Made by a program: the position numbers and the translations under genes. 64,000 bases of DNA, taken from Sthenelais limicola (taxonomy: Eukaryota > Annelida > Polychaeta > Phyllodocida > Sigalionidae). Under the pieces are notes generated by a model that was not told where the DNA came from, did no database searches, and worked only from the letters and a program-made list of their open reading frames with translations. Location: NCBI GenBank assembly GCA_942159475.1, contig OW804098.1, forward strand, positions 118,631,374-118,695,373, written 5' to 3'. Each line of letters begins with the position of its first letter. Positions within the stretch are counted from its first letter, which is position 1. This document shows, one piece after another, positions 24,101 to 39,100 of the stretch.

Positions 24101-27100
24101 GAGAGATTCATTATCATACCGTTCTATACTTGTGCTCATGTATGATGAGTTTCGGAAAAATACAGTCCTGAAAAGTAAATGTATCTCAGTCCTGAAAAGT
24201 AAATGTAGTTCAGTCGCTGGCCTATACAGCCATGACTAGTCAATGTATCCGTCCTTCAAAATCAATATCACAATTTGTTAATTCATCATCACATCTCATC
24301 ACCATTTCAGCTCTATTGTTGTAAAACTATCATTTAAACTATCAATTGTTGTAAAACCATCATTTAAGTCTCGATTTTACTGTTCAAATTGTATTGTAAC
24401 TAAGCCAATCAAGATTCTAGGTATTCGCCGGAAGAACTGGCTAAATAGTTAATTATTTAACCAGACGTCGAACCACCTGTAATTGAAATAACATCATCAA
24501 TAAAAGAATCTATGAATTGAATTGAGGGCCAAGTAGAAGAATCAATATTTTAATTTAATAAGTGTTCATGATATATTGATAAGTGTTTTATTCACTTCAT
24601 GTCTGTGTGGAATGTTTTCATTTCTGCATGTGCTTAACGGTTTTCGTAGCATGAATAGATTCACTAAATTTCAAGACTGTATTCAACATATCCATGCATT
24701 TCAACAGTCATCATAATAATAAAGTATATTTTTACTTTACTAGTAATTGCCCACCCAAATCCATTTCCTGCTACTTGTGACTCATTTTTCTATTGGGAAA
24801 AAGTCCACTATAGTCGGTCCAAACCAATAAGTAGTATAAATACATATACAAAATACAATAGCAAAAAGATAAATGTGAAATAAAATAAAATGAAATAGAA
24901 TGTTAGATCCGCAACAGATTATCCACCTAAACATACTGCAAACTGTTTTTCAAGTATATTATATATAAATATCAAACTTAAAAATAGAAATACTTAAAAG
25001 ATGTCTAAATGTTTGCCATAATTAAGATTGGTTTGCTCTCATCTGTTCAAATATGATATCGAAAAATCCATGACTTAAGACTTGTAACTCATTTGTCCTT
25101 AACCCAAACACAAAAAATCTGTAAATGTGAAATAAAATGTGTTCATGATTCAAATAAGATCGAGAGACTGCGGAAGCCACTGAGGAGGAGAATGAAGAAG
25201 GGAAGAAGAAGGAAGAAATGTGTCTGTACAAGATCATAGTTGAGGAGGCGACAAATATAAAGAGCGTGAGTAGTTCAGTTTGCAACATACTCCCTTTTCA
25301 TTAGATGTACTGTTAAATATTATAGTGCATTTAAATGCTATGGTCGGCGAATCCACAGTAAGGTATTGTGCATACACAAAGGTGGTGAGAGAGTGAATGC
25401 AGTGTGCAACATAACCCAGAGACCAACGCCCAGGTCTCCATTGAATTTTCGTCGGTCTCTGAAATTGATAATTTCCAGGGCCCGACGGTCTCCAATGAAA
25501 TATCCAAGTGATAAAATGTTCAAACTGCTCTGGACCACGGGAACCCTATCTATGATCCAAACATTTTTTTGGTCTCTGTAAAATCTCCACTGTTACAATT
25601 TGGCAGAGACCGATGGTCTCTCATCTCCAAATTTACTATGTTGCACACTGTGAATGACCGACTGCCTCTGGACACTTGCCTTCCTGCCAACCACCTAAAG
25701 ACACCCTCTTTATTTGCTTTATCTCTATATTAATAAAATAAGCTTTTTGTGCCTTAAACTGCTATCTTCTCTGAAACCGCTGGCCAGATCTCCGTTATAT
25801 TTCACATACACATTGCCAAAAATGGTGCCGAGCCATTCCACTAAGTTTCATTAACAAATTAGGGTTGGAAAGGGGTTAACATAGGGTTTACATTGAGCAC
25901 CCCCATCCAGGGCCCCCAGTGCTGCCTGAAAACAAACCTATCAGTGCCCCTGCACTAGGTTTCTGGGTTACCCAAAGCATGACATCGTGGACGGGCGAAT
26001 CATTGGGGTCGGGGGGCAGTGAACCCGTCCATGTGGCATCTGATATAATTTCAATTTGTGTAAATCTTAGATAAATCAGTAGGATAGATCGGCAGTGTGG
26101 CTTTCAAAGATCAAATCTCAAATAATATCTCTCACTGAACATCTTGTCTTGCTTCTCTAGTAATACATAACCAACTCTTCATGGCTGTGTTATGTAACAC
26201 CTCTATCCACTTCTGCCCACCTCTGCCCATAAGACTGCCAACTGTCTGTCGGATTACTGTATAACCCCCAATAAAACTGGTATATCAATAAGAGTTAGGA
26301 TATTATATTTGTATACAAAAATTGTCACTTGACTACGAGTTAAACGTAACTGAAATCTGCAAATGTTTCCCTTGGAAACGGAAAAGAGGTAAACCACTGT
26401 CATATGCACTGCTGCTTTTCCAAACTTTGTCTTGAGAAAGAACATGGTTGGGTGAAAACAAAAAGCAAAAGGAAATGGATCCCACCATTTTTTTTTTCAT
26501 TGTAGGGACACCAAAGTTTAGTATTGAAGTATGTGGGGTAAATGGATATTTTCTCAGTTTTTCCAAGATTTCAGACAGATGAATTATCATTTCTCACTCT
26601 ATGTCAGTTGAAAATTCTTCTCAACATAGCTGTTAAACTGGTTTGCCCTCATCCATGAAAGAACACGCTATCAACCTACTTTGAAAGATATTAGTTAGCT
26701 TTGAAAATCTTTAATATTCCTGTTTTTAACCAATTGGGATGCGAATTGAGCTGAATAACTTTTTAAAAAAAGCTGGTGACACCCGTTTTTTATTGCTTGT
26801 AGGGGTAAAGCAATATATATGTTAGTTATGTATATAAGACATTCTTTCCTTTTCCCACAGACTTCTATAGTGAACAGGCAAATGTCTGGACTCCCTGAAA
26901 TAAAAACTAACCTGGTGACATATTCTTTTCATTGGCCTTTTGGATTCACTTAACCTTGTTCTTTCATGAGGCAAAGTTCACACAATATGTTATTTTCCGT
27001 TTTTTACCCGGACACAGGCCACTGAGTTGGATAATAGTTGTTCAACAAAAGACGATGCATAAACTTTAAAAGACATCATACACAAAAAATCCATTTCTTA

Positions 27101-30100
27101 TTCAGTTCGTCATAGAACTCCAAGGACATCTGAGGAGAAGTGAACCTACTGAACTTGTCAAGAAGAAGAAGTCGTACTTCCCAGTAGGCAAGACGTCCAA
27201 AAAGGTGGAGATATTCTTTCTGCGCAGTGGCAAACTGGGGCAATTGCAGTCCCTGAAGATTAAGGTAACATAAACATTAATATCAACCAGAAATATCTGT
27301 GTCGAATTATATATATACTTAGTTACTGTGTCTAGCAAAAGTACCCTTTTCCTTCCCCCTCTTCTCTGTCTTTCATACCTGTTTTTCCCTCCCAACCCCA
27401 TCTCCGATTTCCCCCCGCCCTTCTGCCTCCCCCATCTCCCTCCCATCTTCCTAATTGTTATCATGATTGAATTTTTATTTCTCATTAAGCATACAGTTAC
27501 ATAAAGGAGAAAAAGGGGATAGCATATATATGATCTGTCAGCAGTACTCTGAAGTGTGTTGATCTTCCCAGATTTCCTGATATATTTTGGATTACATTTT
27601 GTTTTAGTTTCTATGATGAAGTTGCTGTTACATAATGTTTTCCATATTTTACATTTGTTTTACATTTGGTAGAGTGGTAGAAACCTTTTTAATTATATAT
27701 TCAAGTTTGATTAGAAAATAATGCTCCCCCTCCCCGCTCCGACCCCCCCCCCCCCCCACTCTCCCTCCCCTCTTCCTCATGCTCCCCCTAGGTCCCCCTG
27801 GACGTAGGTTATGGGAAATGACGTAGTATCTCACAGGAGCTTTCCCAGGCTATAAATAGTGTGTGGTTATCCCAATTTAAAAAAGGATTCAAAATCACAT
27901 TTCCACCCCAAATACCTTCACAAACCACATACGACGACATCCAGAGAGGGAGGAGAGACCTCTAAAGATGAGTAAAGTGGTTTGTAAAACAACAAATTCC
28001 GAGAACACTCTGGACAAAGAAAACCTTCTTTCTACCATTTCTTTTCAACCTCCTTTCCTAGAAATCGCTCTAGCCGTATATTATATGGATATAGAATTTT
28101 TATTCAGACTAATAAAAGTACAGAAAAGGGCTCGAGCCTCTACGACTAGGTCTCGGTCCTTGAAGAACATAAATTAATGATACAGAATACAATACATACA
28201 TCTACAGAATAACAATCAGTTTGGCTACATTACATTTATTTTTAGTATGAGATTTGTAATCTTGGTTCATCCAGTCGCTCTGTTTATACCAGGGATATCT
28301 TTAACTTTATAATAGTGGATTTTCCATTGAGTTTACAGTTCGGTCAGTTTACATTACATTCTGTGCAAGTTCATAACATACTTGGAATTTGATTGCTTAC
28401 AGCGGTCAAATTTATCAATTAACAGTAGATAATACTGAATTCTAATTATAGTACTACAATATAACATAATGGATAATGTAAGACTTTTTAAGAAAAGTCA
28501 CCCCAGTTGTCTACAGTAGTACATAGCAGGATAGAACATTAGTTTTATACAATTGGTCATTAACATGTTTACATGTTTGCCGATGTCTCGGCCTTAATAT
28601 AAGAGGGGAAGTCTCAAAATATTTTAACTACATCAATCAACTATCAAGTAAGGTCGAAGTCTACCTTTAGATATTGGTCAAATGACAAATAATACTCTCT
28701 CTTCAAATAACATCTGAACTCCTTCCAAGTTTTCAACAATTGCGATTTTTGTGGCAGGCCATTCCATAGATTTGGCATACTATACAGGTACGATTTCCTG
28801 TATAACTCATTTTTTGGGTGTGGTACTACCATCTTTTTTCCCTGTGCTAGGTTTCTGGGGTTTATTTTCCTCATGTCAATTAAACATTGACATAATTGTT
28901 GTTTTAATGAAAGTATATTAAGGACCACTTAAACATGGTATCAAGTAACCTTTTCTCAGTTCAATTCGGATTATAAACAAATACAAACTGATATGTGATG
29001 TTTTATAGAAAATGAGTCACAGGTCGCAAAAATGGATTTTGAAATATTATTATATTTGAAAAGATGAGATCAAGTTAATTCTAATGATAGTGAAAATTAA
29101 GGACATATCAGAAATGTTTCTTTACTGTATATTTTCATGTTTGAAAAAACTTTGCAATGTTTCTGGGCTGGCAATTACTACACTGCAAAGGCACCGTTTA
29201 CCACAACGTATTTAATCTAAACGGGGTTGAACATGCTTGCATGTTCAACTCCGTTTACAACACATTGTTGTAGATGCTTTTTGCACTGATGACGATCTCA
29301 CAATCAAGCCCCTCGCTCCCGTCCACTGGGCTAAACGTTCTGCTACATACTTTTAACTGTTGAAGACGTTCTTCAATACTGAGCATCTTCAGTACTGCTC
29401 AGTCCAGGTTGCCATTTCCAAATGAAAAATATTTTTCCCTACAAAAATCAGGTCGCTTGGTTCCAAGGAAAATGATAAGGGAAAACGCTCAAGCAATTTT
29501 CCTATATAATAAAGACTCACCTTTTGACACTTGCGGTGATTTCTAACAATGCTATAACCTCTGTTTAAATTTTTAATCTAGCCTAAATGATATCTAAATC
29601 GGAGAAGCCATTGGTTTATTATATTCTGCTTTTTATACTTCGTTATTTCCTTTTTGAAAGTTATTGCATCATCAATTCTTAGGCAAATTGTGAGAGTGTT
29701 CCTTATGAAAGCCCTATATTTGGCATGTTTTTTCCCCTTTCCGATTCTTTTTAGGGAAAGAAGATAGCTATTTAATATTACTGGGGATTCTTGCATTCTG
29801 CCCTGAATTAATTAAACTATTATGATAAAACAATCTTAGAATAGGCCTATAATTTGAAACATTTGTGTTTATTAAAAAGAAAAATCGCTTTCATCATGAT
29901 TAAGCAAGCTTTAATAGGTTCGTTGATAGATGCTATGACTGTTTAGCTTGATATGTGCACTGTAACACTCCCCGACGGTGTTACTGTCAATGACTCTTGA
30001 AATCAACTGTCAATGAAAGGTGAAATGTACAGTTAAGAACGACCCCGGAACGACCCTATGGACAATGACAGTTTATGCAGTCAATGACCATCATAACCAC

Positions 30101-33100
30101 GGTCACGCCGTCAGGCAGGTGTGTGCATTGTGCGTGGCGCCAATGCTGTGGAACTCTCCTCACCCGGAGGAAGAATTGCATTGTTACAGCATTGTTTTAA
30201 ACACAAGATGGCGGATCCGCGGGAGCTACGAAACATGTGCATGAAGGTAAGTCCTGAATCGTTTCTTTCGTTTCATTTGAAAACCAGTCAAAGTTTTAGC
30301 TAGGATGTATGATTCTGTTAGTGTTAACACGGGAGAGGGGGCAGACAAACTGCTGAGTCCCTATGTTCAAATGTCAGTGTTCCCGAAAACCTTTTTGTGA
30401 TGCAGGCCAATGTGGCCGGCGTCAACAAGCCTCACGCAGGCTATTTGTACCTATAATTAGGTAGGATCGGCGTCGGCAATAGAATTGTTAAAAATGAGCT
30501 CTAAATATGCATCCTGAACGATTGCATCAAGTGCATGCTATCTAAAACATTCTATTGACAATCTATCATTGAATATAGACCGACTTTAGCTTGATAGCTT
30601 TCAACGAGAATGGGCAATCAACACCTCTGTACTGCATGTGTACAGCTCACTTTGCAACACACTTGGTAATGTGCGCCGAAATCAGGGAAGGGTGGGCGTG
30701 TGACTGTGTACATACTTGTATTTAGTTTACATTGAGCCGGCATTGAGCAGGAACAGTATAGGGCAGTGAGGGGGTTATTATTAGGTAGGGGGATGACACA
30801 GGACTTTAATCCAATACTCAGAATCTTTAATATGACGAAATATATTACTAGAAGAACAGTAATAGAAATAAGGTGGACATACGAATCTATCTCGAACCAT
30901 TTTGGAACAAGGTAGATATCAATTTTCGAAGTGGATGTGATAAGAAATTATAACGTAATTAATACCCATATGTCCCTAACAGACAAATACTCCCTGGCCT
31001 GAATTAAGTTTCGTACTTATACCCCCCCCCCCGCCTGAGTTGAGCCTGTGATGTCAATAAAAAGGAATCCACGTCAACAGAAAAGCTAGAAGTGTGTTCA
31101 CGCAGTGAGTGTGAAGGTGTGACAAGCCACACAACGACACTGGCTAGGCGAGGCATATTTATGAAATTCATATACTATCTACTTGCTGTCTCTATGGGCC
31201 TACATCAGGGGGAAGATGAATAACAATATAATAATGAAATAAAATGTGCCCCGACGTAGGCACATGCAGATTTTAGCCAAATTGATTTCTTTTCAAAAGA
31301 ATTAGACTACGGTACCATGAAAACTTAAAGGTCTGCCACACAAGTTTGATTTTTTTCTTTCATGAATATTATTGGCTTTATATGTATATCGTAGTTACAC
31401 CTGCTGGGGGGTAATTTTATGTATTTTTTTTAGGCTTTATTGCCCTGACGTAGGCACCCTGTGATTTTAGCCATTTTTTTAAGCAAATAATTGGGAATAA
31501 AAATAATATCTTCTATATTTTCCCCAGAATTTAATAAAAATCGCTTATTAAATGGTTGTATCCCTTATTAAATAGTCGTATTTATTAAGTAAGAATTTTG
31601 ATATAAATTCTTCATTTTGAGGGTCTACGGTCTCATTTTATTTATTTCAGTGTTTAAAAACGTCAATTTTCAGCTATATTTTCTCCTTTTTTTGTACAAA
31701 ATGCACATTAATAAACAAATTCAGATTAATAAACTACATATGGCCCGAAGGCTTGAGGTGGGATCTAAATTATGGGAATTAAAAATAAACAATCTTACAC
31801 TAAATGATTTGATTAATCAGGTTTAATATGGCCGAAATAAGGCAAAATAATAGGGAAAATATAGATATAAGAAGCATAGGTGTAGGAATCGAAATATTGG
31901 TCCCAGCCTTCCCAAACTTCGTCTGCATTATACTGATATTCCCGGCTGTATGTAAGCCAAAGATTGTAAAGATTCAACGAATTTTATTTTTTCTAAAAGA
32001 AAAAACCGTCTGAAATCAAATGCTGCCCGTTCGAGAGAATTACTCATGTATGGGGTCGTAATAAAATACATTATTACTGAATATATTAATTACAATCTAG
32101 CGTTTTTCTGATACCCTTAATACTATAGTGTCAAAACATAATAAGATAGGCCTCGTAGTTAGTCCCTGTATATTTCTATATTTCAAACAATATTTTCCCC
32201 TATTCTATACATCTCAAATTTCCATGTAGTCAATTAAGATGTTAGAAAATATTACTGATGGAAGAGAAGAGTGGCTATATTATTTTTTTTTTAATATTCT
32301 AGGGGGACAACTCAGGGCGATTTTTAAAGCTTTGTTTTGGAGTCTTTGAATGGAGGTAATTGTTTTCTGATTACATCTACTAATATAAGGGGCCTCGTCA
32401 TGACAATTGACATGTATTTATCAATTCAAGACGTTATGTTGCAACAAGATCAATATTCTTAGTTTCACCTTACAATAATTAATGTTCAAAAGTTTCAAAT
32501 AGTAGGCTATCAAATCAAAGTTTCATACCCCAACACTATATGACCATATTTGATCTTCATAAACATTATTCTTCATTCAGTGTGAATGGAGGTGACGAAA
32601 GTGTCACTGCTTAAATTATGTAATATTTAGATCTGGTGCATTTTATCTTTCAGGACAGTTGTCAGCATCCACTCTACACCTGGGATCAAGACAAAACAAC
32701 ATAGTAACTACGATTTCAGCATCTCAATACAATGTTATAATCTGTATGACAAAAATTAAGATTTTGGGTAAATGTTAAGGATTCCTGAAGTATTAACATT
32801 TACCTGTATGTGTTTATTTAGATTTAGAAAAATATTTACCGACCTACCCACATAAACCTTTAAATAATAATAATGTCCCTGATTTTGAGTTGAAGGTAAT
32901 TAATCCTATAATTTGTAGCCTAGGGGAAAACCTCTAGCTTTTTGCTCCATACATTTAAAAAGTAAATATGATATCCTACATTCTATGAATGTCAATTTAA
33001 ATCAAGGGAAAAGCATGAATATATGGTGCTATGTATATTCCCACATAGTTTATCTGAAACTAGCAAAGTACCCGTCCTCTGGACAGTCACCCTCTCACCC

Positions 33101-36100
33101 CACACTTCCTCCTCTCAAAATATTTTGCTTATGAGGTAGACAAACTGGTCGATATACCGTAGTGGCCCGTTTATAAGCCAGGACCTGTTTAAAAGCCTAT
33201 CTTGAATACAGGCCGGGTATTTGGGGCCAATTAAAACAATATAAGCTGGGGGTCTCAAATATAAGCCAGGTCTGTCTTGTTTTTCTATGTCTAATAACGA
33301 TTAATGTCAAGAAGTCAATTTCCCTTTGAAATATTATTTTAATTTAAGATGGCTATGGCATGGTTTATGCTTAATTGTTATCGAGTCATATATATAATTA
33401 TATAGTTTTACACTCTAGTACTCTCAATTACAAGCCGGGCCAAAAGGGACCTTGAAAGAATTATAAATCCAGGCTTATGAACGGGCCACTACGGTACCTT
33501 ATGGGAAAAATCTGATGAATTGACTCATTTCTTCTGTCAATTACCATGTTATGAAATAAGATTAAAGTGACTAAAGAGTTCTATGTCTAAAGCTACTTAA
33601 TAAGCAGATACCAGTGTTATGACATCTGTAAACTAAAGTCGTGTCTATGTTATATATTATAGTATATTCTTTGGCATCTACCCTGAGATGGGGGAAAAAA
33701 GACTAAGGCCAGCTCACTCTTCCTTTACCTCTCGCCCTCCTCCCTAGCCTCCTATTCCATTGATTATATGTCTTGATCATCACTCTCTCCCTTCCGCTCC
33801 CCCTATTTCCATCATTCTCACTCTTCCTTTCTCTGTCACACCTCTCATCCTCCACATTCCACTCATCCATGCCCCTTCTCTCTCTATCCTACTTGTCCTA
33901 TATTTCAATCTATCCCTCTCCCTTAAATGTCTCATTTCTCCTTGCTCCCCACCCTGCTCCTTGTTCATTTATGTGATTGTTTATTGTGATACATATCATA
34001 TATCAGTCATGGAACCAGTCATGTATCTGAACCTTTAACATTCTATTTTTCAGTCTCAACTGTCCACCTAAGAATGAGTTGGTGCTGAAAATCTGGAAAG
34101 AGAACAATTCCATAAACAGAAATGGGCGCCGGTCTGTACTTTCTGCGTGTGGAAAAGAGGTTAGTTACAATTGATATTCATTCTATAATGTTGCCATCCA
34201 CACTAATTATTAGTCGTGTATGACATTAAATGCTCTCTCTCTCCTTTCCTCCACTCACTCCATCTGTTGTGTCTTCCCCTTCCCTCTTAAATAGACTTCA
34301 TTGTGACATCAGTGAAGTGAGACAACCCCTACATCCAGGGACTAAGGGAGATATATGCATCTTGATAATTCCTGTCTCTCTCCCCTTCTCCTATCCCTTC
34401 TCTCCCTCTTTCTCTCTCTCTCCCTCATATTTCCTCTCATTCTCTCTCTCTCCTCCCTCCCTCTCCCTCTCCCTCCCTCTCCCACGCTCATACACCCTGA
34501 CCCTCACTCATACATCCCACCCCCTACTTTTACACCCCACCCTTCACTCATACATTCCACCCCTCACTCATACACTCTACCCCTCACTAACACACCCCGC
34601 CCCTCACTCATACACTCTACCCCTCACTAACACACCCCACCCCTCACTCATACACTCTACCCCTCACTCATACATTCCACCCCTCACTCATACACTCTAC
34701 CCCTCACTAACACACCCTACCCCTCACTCATACACTCTACCCCTCACTAACACACCCCACCCCTCACTCATACACTCTACCCCTCATTAACACACCCCAC
34801 CCCTCACTCATACACTCTACCCCTCACTAACACACCCCGCCCCTCACTCATACACTCTACCCCTCACTAACACACCCCACCCCTCACTCATACACCCCAC
34901 CCCTCACTTATACACCTCACTCCTCACTCATACATCTCACCCCTCACTTATACACCCCACTCCTCACTCACACACCCCGCCCCTCACTTATACACCCCCC
35001 TCCTCACTCTCACTCCCCACCTCACTCATACATCCAACCCCTCACTCATACATCCCACCCCTCACTCATACACCCCACCCCACGCTCATACACCCCACCC
35101 TCACTCACACTCCCCACCTCACTCATACACCCCACCCCACGCTCATACACCCTGACCTTCACTCGTACATCCCACCCCCTACTTATACACCCCACCCCTC
35201 ACTCATACATTCCACCCCTCACTCATACACCCTACCCCTCACTAACACCCCCAATCCTCCACTTATACACCCAACCTCCCACTTATACACCTCACCCCTC
35301 ACTCATACACCCCATCCCTCACTTATACGTCCCCACCCCTCACCCATCCACCCCACCCCTTAGTCATACATCCCTCCCCTCAGTCATACACCCCACCCCT
35401 CACTTATACACCTCACCCCTCACTTATACACCCCACCCCACACTTATACACCCCATCCTCCACTTATACACCCCATCCTCCACTTATACACCCAACCCCC
35501 CACTTATACACCCCACCCCCCACTCAAAAGGGTGTTACTCTCTATTTTTTGTGTTACATTGTAATGAGGGCATTTCCAGGAATTAACTTTTGCAACAAAA
35601 ATATGCTTGAACCCACATATGAAAGGACACCATGCCTAATATTATGGGGATATTATGTTTATGACTAAACAATATGTATACTAGAGAAGAGCTAGTTGTG
35701 TGTTCTATTTCTTGTCTGATATTATGCATTCTTCTTTTAGGAAACCATGAACTGACACAAGACTACACGTCTACACTGCATTGGTTCTGCAAAACTACCT
35801 GAATATTGCCCAATGAAAACGGATGATCCAAGATTTGTTTTGCAAAGAAGTAAAAACAGTTGTTAATATGTAATGATCAGCTATAAGAGTACTCAAATTT
35901 ATATTTATATTGTAGGAACCCAATCCCAATACATATGTTCAGAAATGTATTAAAATAACTGCCATTCTTACCATCTATAGTACTATCTCTCTTCCAATAA
36001 TTATGTTCTGTAATATATCTGATTATAAAGGTTTGGTGTGACACACTTGGAGGTTCTGAAGAATGCCAGGACATATTGAGAATTTGTTTTGCCTTTAGAT

Positions 36101-39100
36101 TTGTATAGTCGCTATCCAGTGTTACATTATTGTTACTTACCTCACTCATACACATGAAGTAAAGTAAATAATTTGAATACCTTTCTATTAAGGACACTTC
36201 AGGTCACTCTCTTTATGGTATATTTTCTAAAGGTTCAGGTGCTTTCAGGTTTAGACAGTGTCCATGTGATGTACATTGTAATGCCAACTTTGTACTCTAT
36301 TACAAATGTAATTGTTGTTTGCCTTCTTAAATGTGTTTGAAACGTGTGTACATGTATTATTTGGTGAGTGAGTGAGTGATGGTTGCTTGATGCCATTACA
36401 ACATCCAAGTGGAGTCATATTCGTGGCAGTGAGGGTTAGTGAAATCAGATAAGATGTGTTATTTGGTTATAAATAGATAATACATTATTCCCACACTTGT
36501 GAGTGTATGAAATATGTTTAAAGACTAAACCCTTTAAATGAAGTCATCATTTTTGTAATGGTTTTTAGAGGCTGGGTATCTCTGTTAAACCTAACAAGAC
36601 CTATTTTTAATGTGGTGGACATTTTGAATAGACTGTTTGTTTCTACTTCATCGCTGTGTTTCTTGCTTTATGCAACAGCTATGTGTAATAAAGAAATAAT
36701 AATTATGTAATTTGGGTTCCTCCCTTGTATTATGTACATCAACGATAATCCTTCTAAGAGAAAAAGAACTTAATTTCTTCATGTATAATTCCGACATGTA
36801 TATAGCTAGTTTCAGGGGTAAGTGTGGAAACGATTCTTGAGATACTTAGTGTAGAATTGTTTGAGATTATTTTCATAAATGTTTCAGCTCTGCTCTTTGC
36901 TGGATTGATTTTCCATTGTACTCATATTTTGTCTGGGACATTTTGATGGGAGGTTTTCAAGCCTTCTATAGCTATATTAAAACAGTAACAGTACTACTAC
37001 ATATGTACATATATTATGTTTATGTAATAAAGAACTGGTTAAAAATTACATAATTTGTGTTCCCTCCTCGTTTGTAAATAGTGTTGCCATACTGATCATA
37101 TAAACTTGATCATATTAATTTCATTGTCCCCTATCTATCCCCAAAAGAATTCTCCAGACCAAAAGGATTTCATAAATGGTCTTTTCAATCAAACATTCCT
37201 TATATATAAATATATGTTTTTCAATTTCAATCAATTTTTAAGCCAATTTTTTCAATCAATTTTTATTTGATTTTGTTCCCGATTATCTAAACGTTTTCTG
37301 ATACGCTATTGAAGACGGTTTTTAATGCCTAGACGGTAATATAGAGGCTAAACGTTTTTGAACATGGTAACGGAAAAAAACCGTCTTCTAAAAGGGGACA
37401 AAAAAACCGTCTTCAAAAACGTTTAGAACGAAGACGGTTTCACTTGCAGTGTAGTAAAGTAATTAAATATACCTCGATCATAGGACGACCTTCGAAACGC
37501 AAGGATATATTCAATACACTGTCTTGAAATTTGTTACCGTGTATGTATTCATGTGACTCAGCACTAAAACCCCCAGAATCTCGGCAATAAATCCCTTTTG
37601 AAAATATCATTTTTGTGATTTGTGACTCATTTCTACTCATTTCACCTATATTCATAACAGAATCGTAGACCCCTGTATAAAGTAACATCAATTCCCCTAA
37701 TGTAGCTTAATATGTTTAGAATGGGATGTGTCATTTGACTGAGCCAAATTACTGATTAGTGCTGCCACCTGGCGAGTATATACCTGACTTTATCTACAAC
37801 CCCTGCTCCACCTATCCCCTTTCACACACACTACCCATAGATCTACAACCATTATTCCTCTTCACCCAATCTTTCCAGATCAGTCCAGGTCAATACCCTT
37901 AGATCAGATAAGAATGGTATGTCAGTGATTGGACGCCTATTTCGCTACTCAGGTTCCTAGCCTAGGACTAGGCGTTCTGATGGGATTATAATGACACTTT
38001 GTGGTCTTAATTGAATTTCAATAGGACTTTACGGTTTGAGGCGAGAGGCTTTCCCTCTGTTTAAAGGGACTCTCTCATCTTTGGGCCAAGACGGAGACAA
38101 CAAACTCTACTACTTTCATCAAACGCCCCACCCTCTCCTTCAACTTACGTTTTAATTATACTAATTAACTAATTTTATTTCTGTTCACCGGTGTGCAGTA
38201 ATGATGTCTGTATTTCTTTCAGCGTGAATACTCAACTAACAAGCCAGTGACAGTTATTGATATGCAGAATAAAGAGTACTACTTATTCAAACCTCAGTCA
38301 ACTCACAGATCCTGGAAACCTGAGTATGTACTTGTCAGCCGTGGTAAAGCTCAAACTGGTAAGCTTTGTAATCCCGAATAAGCATGAATAAGTGATTAAT
38401 TTTCTATGTCTACGATCTTGAATTATGGTGGGTAATAAATGTGATGTGTTGCATGAAAATCAGTCACCAATCGCAAAACTCATCTTTTCCAAAGTGATTT
38501 ACTCACAAGACATTTTGGAGAATGTTTTGATTTTATTAGTGTTTAATCTTTGACTATGTATTAAATACCATAACAGTGTACTAAATATATCGTTGCTTTT
38601 CTAAGTTTAGTAATTGTCCACCAACGCATAAGTATTGCAAACTATTTTTTAAAACATAAATGAAATAAACATGAAATATATAGAAACACTTCTCAGATGT
38701 CCTTAATGGTTACCATCATTACATCACATAACCATACCCAACCACTGTTAGTACTAAGGCTTTCGAATTTCTACTCTCTGTAAAAGAAACATCTGTTATT
38801 GTAACAACCGAAAATGCAAATAAGATAGGAAGACCTGACGGTAAAGTCAGACCTGACCAACCAAATTGTAACAACATCCTCGATTGCAATAAAAGAGCTT
38901 TTGAATTTGAATTTGAATTTGAATTTGAATTCCTGTACTAATACTTGTAGAAATAAATGTTTACAGTAACACATGTATATGAGTAATTCTCCCAATAGGG
39001 CATCATTTGATTTTACAGCCTAGGGTATCTACAACTTGTATTTATGATGATTGTTCTGTCCCCAATCTGAAAGGATATGAAAAAATAAAAAAAAGGAAAA

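Noticed and set aside
29578..29796. 72-codon minus frame near the LINE fragment
   Set aside because: No motif recognised. It could be another retroelement remnant, but the sequence does not show it.
30020..30244. 74-codon plus frame overlapping the candidate first exon
   Set aside because: Different frame from the ATG-GTAAGT exon and no recognisable product.
31617..32013. Two adjacent plus frames of 69 and 61 codons
   Set aside because: AT-rich, no motif, no splice structure, inside the PLAT-gene intron.
34230..34790. 186-codon plus-strand frame
   Set aside because: It lies in a CT tract and the 20-bp minisatellite; the product is a Thr-Pro-His-Ser repeat without family resemblance.
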